Under the pieces are notes generated by a model, which was not told the origin of the DNA, ran no database searches, and worked only from the letters and a program-made list of their open reading frames with translations. From contig JASMDC010000014.1 of NCBI GenBank assembly GCA_030753015.1, forward strand, positions 16,440 through 80,439: 64,000 nt of DNA, read 5' to 3'. Below, piece after piece: positions 59,711 through 64,000 of the stretch. Position 1 is the first letter of the stretch. Every line of letters begins with the position of its first letter. This DNA comes from Candidatus Undinarchaeales archaeon (GTDB lineage Archaea > SpSt-1190 > JASMDC01). Both the position numbers and the translations under genes were made by a program.

Positions 59711-59956
59711 ATGGAGTACAGTTCGCAGGACGCGGTCAGTCATCTTGAGGATGCCTTGACCCCCGGTTATTTGAAGGCGCGCCGCTCCCGGCAGCAGGGA
59801 TTGCTCTGGTCGATGCGGGGAGCCGTCCGAGGCGCTAGCGGCTATGCTCTGATCTGGGCCAAGTTCTTCGTGCTCTTCTCGCTCTTCTGGGCCAAGAGCT
59901 ACGTCGAACGTGCCATCGACGCCGAACTGAGCAGAACGGAGATCGCTGGCGACTAG
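59711..59956 (+). CDS. 81-aa single-TM protein
   Basis: Begins MEYSSQDAVSHLED. An amphipathic N-terminus with basic residues (KARRSRQQG) precedes one hydrophobic helix at about 46-62 (ALIWAKFFVLFSLFWAK). The acidic C-terminus ends AGD. Two TATA-like boxes lie upstream (59668-59674 and 59688-59695). It is 30 bp before the radical SAM gene and probably co-transcribed. The family is not recognised. Confidence 0.6.
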   Translation: MEYSSQDAVSHLEDALTPGYLKARRSRQQGLLWSMRGAVRGASGYALIWAKFFVLFSLFWAKSYVERAIDAELSRTEIAGD

Positions 59957-59986
59957 GCCGTTCGCGGGCCGACAGGTACTGGCCCA

Positions 59987-61642
59987 ATGTCCAACGCTAT
60001 CCTCATCCATCCGCCCGCCACGTTCGATTTTCGGACGCGCCCGTTCTTTTCGGGTCCTGCCGGCCGTACACAACCCTACACCCACCAGTTCACTATGCTA
60101 CCTGTCGGACTGGTGTCCCTGGCCAACCTCCTCCACAGCGAGGGTATCGACGCCCGTGTAGTGAACCTCGGATCCCTTATGATCGAGGACCCGGGCCTGG
60201 ATGCCGAGCGCTACATACATGACCTCGAAGCTGACGTGTACGGGATTTCCCTCCACTGGATAGTACACGCCCACGGTGCCCTTGAGACGGCACGGCTCCT
60301 CAAGAAGCACCACCCTGACGCACGGATCGTTATGGGAGGCATCAGCGCTTCCGAGTTCTGGGAGAACGTACTCGACGAGCACCCCTATGTCGATGCGGTC
60401 GTTGTAGGGCCGGCCGAGGCCGCCATGGTACAGCTGGCCCGCGGACGACCGCTCGCGAAGGTCCCCGGCATCGCCCATCGAAAGGACGGTAGGCTGGTAA
60501 GGAACGAATCCGCCAAACCTCCAAAGGACATCGACGACCTTGATTACGCGACATTGGACCTTGTAGAGGGACGTGGATTCCTTGACTTCGATCCTGAAAT
60601 AGGTCTCAAGTACTGGTGCATCCCGACCATGCGCGGCTGCGTCTACCGGTGCTCGACCTGTGGTGGCTCATACGAGCCGTTCTGCCGGCAGTTCTCCGTA
60701 CAGCGACCCCTCCTCCGGAGCCCGGAGCGCATCGTCGACGACCTCAGTCGTCTGGCTGATACTGATATCAACGGTGTGTTCCTGTTCCATGACGTTCGCA
60801 TGGGAGGGAAGAAGTACTGGAAGCGCCTCGCGGAGCTCATTCGAAAGGAGCGGCCCGAGTTAGACCGCATCACCATGGAAATATTCTCTCCGGCATCACG
60901 CGAGTTCCTCCTCACCTGGTCAAAGCTACAAAGGGTTGGATTCACCATCTCTCCCGAGACGGCTGACGAGGACGTTCGTCGTGCCCAAGGACGACGTTAT
61001 AGTAACTCTGCGCTCGAGGCCACCCTGCGCACATGCGAGAGCCTCCATATCTACACGGGCGTGTACTACACCGTCGGATTGGGGCGCCAGACACGCACTA
61101 CTCTTGCATCCACTTGGTCCTCGTGGGAACGGCTGATAGGCCTCAACCGTGGGGACCGTATGTACGTAAAGCCGGACTTCGGGGTCCAGCTCATCGTCGA
61201 TCCAGGCTCGCCCGCTTTCCTCGATCCGTCCACGTATGGTTACACTCTGACGGCCCACACACTGGAGGACCACAGGACACTGCTCCTCGATCCCAGCTGG
61301 AAGTCGTGGTTCGGTTACCGCACCGACCATTTTGATTCGGAGGACCTTGCCGAGCTCGCTCTCGCCTCAGAACGCAGAATGACCATCGCCTATCGCAACG
61401 CCGGCGTGTTCAGTGAATGGGACGCGGAGGAACGTCTCCAGCGAACAGAGGACGAGTCCCTCCTCCTTGTCGAGCTCGACCGTATTGCAGAAAGACCGGA
61501 AGGGGATCAGGACCATTTGCTCCACGCTCTCGTCGATGAGGTCGGTGGACATGACCTTTCCGGCGTCACGGACGCATGGCGTCGCAGGATGCGCATGGGA
61601 CGGTTCGGCCGTCGTCTTGCCCGCGCGATGGGATTTAAATAG
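59987..61642 (+). CDS. Radical SAM protein with B12-binding-like N domain
   Basis: A 551-aa protein. Residues about 35-165 have the Rossmann-like cobalamin-binding domain order (GLVSLANLLHSEGIDARVVNLG, YGISLHW, ARIVMGG, VGPAEAA). The usual DxHxxG His loop is absent, so B12 may not be bound through His. The radical SAM cluster motif is CVYRCSTC (C-x3-C-x2-C) at about 219-226 within MRGCVYRCSTCGG. FHDVRMGG follows. The C-terminal 200 residues are helical. Relatives methylate or rearrange lipids and cofactors; the substrate is unknown. Confidence 0.85.
   Translation: MSNAILIHPPATFDFRTRPFFSGPAGRTQPYTHQFTMLPVGLVSLANLLHSEGIDARVVNLGSLMIEDPGLDAERYIHDLEADVYGISLHWIVHAHGALETARLLKKHHPDARIVMGGISASEFWENVLDEHPYVDAVVVGPAEAAMVQLARGRPLAKVPGIAHRKDGRLVRNESAKPPKDIDDLDYATLDLVEGRGFLDFDPEIGLKYWCIPTMRGCVYRCSTCGGSYEPFCRQFSVQRPLLRSPERIVDDLSRLADTDINGVFLFHDVRMGGKKYWKRLAELIRKERPELDRITMEIFSPASREFLLTWSKLQRVGFTISPETADEDVRRAQGRRYSNSALEATLRTCESLHIYTGVYYTVGLGRQTRTTLASTWSSWERLIGLNRGDRMYVKPDFGVQLIVDPGSPAFLDPSTYGYTLTAHTLEDHRTLLLDPSWKSWFGYRTDHFDSEDLAELALASERRMTIAYRNAGVFSEWDAEERLQRTEDESLLLVELDRIAERPEGDQDHLLHALVDEVGGHDLSGVTDAWRRRMRMGRFGRRLARAMGFK
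61633..61640 (+). promoter_or_regulatory. TATA box of the TPR gene
   Basis: ATTTAAAT, centred 29.5 bp before ATG 61666, overlaps the 3' end of the radical SAM gene. Near-leaderless spacing. Confidence 0.5.
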
Positions 61643-61665
61643 TTTCATCAGGTGGCCGAATCCAA

Positions 61666-63006
61666 ATGAGTCCAGAGCCCTCTCCTGGGACCGAAGCCTT
61701 GCGGCGGGCCGAGGGTCTCCTGGACAAGCGCGACCTCGAAGGAGCGCTCGAGGTGGTCAACCAGGCCCTCCGTTCCGATGAGCAACTCGGGGAGGCATGG
61801 GTGCTAGCGGGGCTTATCAACCGTCGTCTAGGACAGTTCAATGAAGCGCTCAGATGCCTCACTGCGGCAAAGAACATCCTCCCCGGTGATGGCGAGGTCC
61901 TGCTCAACATCGGACTCACACTCGAAAGGAACGGGGACCTAACCGCTGCTACAGCCGCGTTTGAGGACGCGGTACGTGCCCTCGAGTCATTATGCGATCT
62001 AAAGCCCAAGGACGAGTTCCTGCTCAACGACCGGGGCGTGGCCCTCAGGAGGCTAGACTCAGTAAGGAAGCGTGCAGGCCTCGTGACAGCGACCGACTCA
62101 GACGTGCTATCCCGGGCAAAAGAGTGCTTCCAGAAAGCCTGCGATCTGAACAGGGGTTACGCGGAGGCATGGAACAACCTCGGTCTGGTCACGCTCGAGC
62201 TCAGGCGCTCCTATGCCGAACCATGGACCGAGTCTTCGGTCAGCGAGGCCGTTGCCCATTTCAAGAAGGCGATCTCCTGCGATTCGTCCCTCAAGGAACC
62301 GTGGAACAACCTCGGCGAGGTGTACGAGAAGCTCGGTGAGCTCGGGGAGGCCGAACATTACCTCCGCTGGGCCGTGTGGATGGATCCCAAGGACGAGTGC
62401 GCATGGAACAACCTCGGCCTGCTCTATAAACGTATGGAGATGCGGGAGAAAGCTCGAGGATGCTTTATCGCCGCCACGAACCTAAATCAAGAGTACGCTG
62501 AGGCCCTTGACAATCTAGGTTCGTTGTTCTTCGAGGACGGACACCTCCAGCAAGCACGGGAGATGCTCACGCGGGCCATCAAAGCGGATAGGACCCTCGC
62601 TGAGGCATGGACGAGTCTTGGTGCGGTCTATGGCAAGCTTGGCGACCTCGACCAGGCCACCGCCTGCCTTCAGAACGCCCTGAAGCTCACCAATGACCGG
62701 GATCCGTCCGCCTGGAACGACCTCGGCATCACGTTATTGCGGCAGAACAAGCATAATGAAGCGCTCTCATGCTTCTCAAAGGCATTGGCCCTCGATGAGA
62801 GCGATGCCGAGCTATGGAACAACATCGGAGAGGTGTACATGGTCGTTGGCCTGTTCGACAAGGCTGCTGACCATTTCGATAAAGCATGCCTTCTGAAAGG
62901 AAAGAACCCGATCTACTGGCGTAACGCTGCCAAGGCCGCCGAGGCACAGGGACGGACCGACCAGGCAAGGATGCACCTCGACCACGCTCGGTCTCTTGAA
63001 GGGTAG
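61666..63006 (+). CDS. TPR repeat protein
   Basis: A 446-aa cytosolic protein of about 11 tetratricopeptide repeats. The repeated core is AWNNLGLVTLELR, PWNNLGEVYEKLG, AWNNLGLLYKRM, ALDNLGSLFFEDG, AWTSLGAVYGKLG and so on, each helix pair being about 34 residues. Between repeats about 95-145 a longer insert (DEFLLNDRGVALRRLDS and after) breaks the regular spacing. TPR solenoids bind protein partners. There is no catalytic domain. It is followed by a convergent tRNA gene. Confidence 0.92.
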   Translation: MSPEPSPGTEALRRAEGLLDKRDLEGALEVVNQALRSDEQLGEAWVLAGLINRRLGQFNEALRCLTAAKNILPGDGEVLLNIGLTLERNGDLTAATAAFEDAVRALESLCDLKPKDEFLLNDRGVALRRLDSVRKRAGLVTATDSDVLSRAKECFQKACDLNRGYAEAWNNLGLVTLELRRSYAEPWTESSVSEAVAHFKKAISCDSSLKEPWNNLGEVYEKLGELGEAEHYLRWAVWMDPKDECAWNNLGLLYKRMEMREKARGCFIAATNLNQEYAEALDNLGSLFFEDGHLQQAREMLTRAIKADRTLAEAWTSLGAVYGKLGDLDQATACLQNALKLTNDRDPSAWNDLGITLLRQNKHNEALSCFSKALALDESDAELWNNIGEVYMVVGLFDKAADHFDKACLLKGKNPIYWRNAAKAAEAQGRTDQARMHLDHARSLEG

Positions 63007-63046
63007 TCGAAGCCAGCTAGCGCCCGGGCTCACCGTTCTTGTAGAG

Positions 63047-63153
63047 TGCGGGGGAAGGGACATCCGGAGGCCTATCAACCTCATTCGAACCCTTGAAGGC
63101 GCTGAGCCAACAGATCTTGAGTCTGCCGCGTTTGGCCGCTCCGCCACCCCCGC
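63047..63153 (-). tRNA. tRNA-Leu (CAA) with 23-nt intron in the T loop
   Basis: The class II cloverleaf: acceptor GCGGGGG/CCCCCGC, D stem GCG/CGC, anticodon arm GCAGA-CTCAAGA-TCTGT (anticodon CAA), variable arm GGC-TCAGC-GCC, T stem AAGGG/CCCTT and discriminator A, with no encoded CCA. Between T-loop positions 59 and 60 lies a 23-nt insert (63061-63083). Removing it gives T loop TTCGAAT and a mature length of 84 nt. The insert folds as a canonical bulge-helix-bulge (see the findings). It lies 30 bp after the Pro-rich gene and may be co-transcribed with it; I see no convincing TATA box of its own. Confidence 0.9.
63061..63083 (-). other. tRNA-Leu intron, bulge-helix-bulge type
   Basis: Exon 1 UUCG pairs with intron CGGA (four pairs, one of them G-U). 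The 3-nt bulges are AAU on the 5' side and UGU on the 3' side, flanked by exon helix AAGGG/CCCUU and intron helix GAGG/CCUC. Cutting after the second base of each bulge removes exactly 23 nt and leaves the UUCGAAU loop. Confidence 0.85.
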
Positions 63154-63168
63154 AGGGGAGTATCAGGA

Positions 63169-63190
63169 GGGCTAGCCCGAAGGCTAGCCC
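63169..63190 (-). terminator. UUCG-loop hairpin at the end of the Pro-rich gene
   Basis: GGGCTAGCC-TTCG-GGCTAGCCC on the minus strand: nine perfect base pairs closed by the very stable UUCG tetraloop. The stem overlaps the stop codon (63184-63186). No U-run follows, so it may be a transcript end or a processing boundary before the tRNA. Confidence 0.55.
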
Positions 63191-64000
63191 ATCTTACTGA
63201 GTTCTTCTTGGAGCTTCTTGATCGAACCCTCGAGTTCGCTCATAGCCTCGCTCTTCTTCCGCTCAGATGGCTTCGGGACACGTGCTCCGCTCCTCTTTTC
63301 CTCAAGGCTCTCAGGCCTCATGAAGTTCTTCTGGACCTCCTTGATGACCTTCTGGAGTCCCTCGACATTGCCATACCAGATGGCGATCGCCTGGTTCTCC
63401 AACTGGTTGAGTGTCTTGAGGGTCATAAGGACATCGTCCAGGTTCTGCACATGGTCCATGAGCGAGTAGATGCTCTTAGAAACCTCACCATATCGGTCGA
63501 CGCGGATGAACAGCGGGACCGAGCTAGGCAACGGTACACTCTCTGCGGGGCCAGCTGCTGAGGGCCTTGCCGCAGGGGGCGGCGCTCTCGGTGCAGCGGC
63601 TGCAGGAGGTGGTGCTGCAGGTGGAAGTGCCGCGGGCGGAGGTGCTGCCGGCATCCCGCCAGGAGGTGGAGGCATCCCACCAGGAGGTGGAGGCATCCCA
63701 CCAGGAGGTGGAGGCATCCCACCAGGAGGTGGAGGCATCCCACCAGGAGGCGGAGGCATACCGGGAGGTGGCATACCGCCAGGGGGAGGGCCACCGGGTG
63801 GAGGGGGCATACCCGGGACTCCGCCGGGGGGCATCATGCCGGGTTTAGGAGGCATACCACCGGGAGGTGGACCACCGGGAGGCATTCCAGGGGGAGGGCC
63901 GCCGGGAGGCATTCCGGGAGGAGCCATGCCGGGTTTGGGCGGCATTCCGGGAGGGCCCATGCCGGGTTTGGGCGGCATTCCGGGAGGGCCCATGCCGGGT
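63184..64000 (-). CDS. Pro/Gly/Met-repeat protein with helical C-terminus, 5' part missing
   Basis: The frame is open to the right edge, so the start is outside. From the edge inward it shows repeats of GMPPKPGMGPP (11 residues), then PPGG and GGMPPPP (7 residues, five copies), then an Ala/Pro linker. A folded part of about 110 residues follows (LFIRVDRYGEVSKSIYSLMDHVQNL and after), ending in a coiled coil, SELEGSIKKLQEEL. There is no Cys. The repeats are low-complexity and possibly phase-separating or filament-like; this is inference. The family is not recognised. Confidence 0.7.
   Translation of the reverse strand, partial: PGMGPPGMPPKPGMGPPGMPPKPGMAPPGMPPGGPPPGMPPGGPPPGGMPPKPGMMPPGGVPGMPPPPGGPPPGGMPPPGMPPPPGGMPPPPGGMPPPPGGMPPPPGGMPPPPGGMPAAPPPAALPPAAPPPAAAAPRAPPPAARPSAAGPAESVPLPSSVPLFIRVDRYGEVSKSIYSLMDHVQNLDDVLMTLKTLNQLENQAIAIWYGNVEGLQKVIKEVQKNFMRPESLEEKRSGARVPKPSERKKSEAMSELEGSIKKLQEELSKMG
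63650..63754 (-). repeat. Five tandem 21-bp repeats inside the Pro-rich gene
   Basis: Units beginning GGCATCCCACC (plus strand) at 63650, 63671, 63692, 63713 and 63734, nearly identical. They encode the 7-residue GGMPPPP. A second, 33-bp unit ending in GGGTTTGGGC repeats near 63914-64000. Near-identity at the DNA level suggests recent slippage and copy-number variation. Confidence 0.85.

Noticed and set aside
63650..63754. CRISPR-like repeat array
   Set aside because: The 21-bp units are directly adjacent, have no spacers and stay in frame as GGMPPPP codons.

Overview
The window is archaeal chromosomal DNA, moderately GC-rich, carrying 56 protein-coding genes (two cut by the window edges) and two tRNA genes. 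The archaeal signs are an initiator tRNA with an A1-U72 pair, a tRNA-Leu split by a bulge-helix-bulge intron, TATA boxes centred 26-30 bp before start codons (mostly leaderless transcripts), archaeosortase, class III-like prepilins, RtcB, a beta-CASP RNase of aCPSF type and a PIP-box-like tail on RNase HII. I cannot place the lineage from sequence reading alone. No rRNA, CRISPR array, IS element, integrase or prophage was seen.

Layout. 1-5.3 kb: a divergent pair of mannoside-type glycosidases (GH130, partial, and GH2) with a double winged-helix regulator, then small genes. 5.3-11.2 kb: Cys-repeat surface protein, AlaX editing enzyme, GT3 glycogen synthase, membrane-bound spermidine-synthase-like protein. 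11.3-16.4 kb: three overlapping prepilin-like genes, a membrane-tethered winged-helix protein facing a small membrane protein across one TATA box, a zinc-ribbon membrane protein and an archaeosortase. 16.5-29.1 kb: housekeeping and signalling (RtcB, HAD phosphatase, PAS/GAF sensor, initiator tRNA-Met between two unknown proteins, PfkB kinase, RNase HII, GCS2-like ligase, beta-CASP RNase). 29.1-39.3 kb: the most unusual block. A tubulin/FtsZ-superfamily GTPase is followed on the same strand by four translationally coupled exported, membrane-anchored proteins, and faces a 620-aa protein with a zinc ribbon and apparently four ubiquitin-like beta-grasp repeats. 39.4-48 kb: DUF1611, GT2 plus radical SAM pair, glycerol kinase, a second Cys-repeat protein, GT-C membrane protein, flavodoxin, cupin, tiny zinc protein. 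48-64 kb: membrane protein, asparaginase, two coupled GT-C enzymes, NHL propeller, M24 peptidase, Na+/H+ antiporter, cobalamin-type radical SAM, TPR protein, intron-bearing tRNA-Leu and a Pro/Gly/Met-repeat protein cut by the right edge.

How the genes fit together. Much of the window serves the cell surface: pilins, C-x11-C repeat ectoproteins, archaeosortase, three GT-C-like membrane glycosyltransferases, an NHL ectodomain and the large exoprotein operon beside the tubulin homologue. A working hypothesis is that the tubulin homologue, the coupled exoproteins and the beta-grasp protein form one envelope or cell-shape module. TATA-to-start spacing was used throughout to choose starts. Several genes therefore begin at an internal ATG or GTG, and two or three divergent pairs appear to share one palindromic TATA box.
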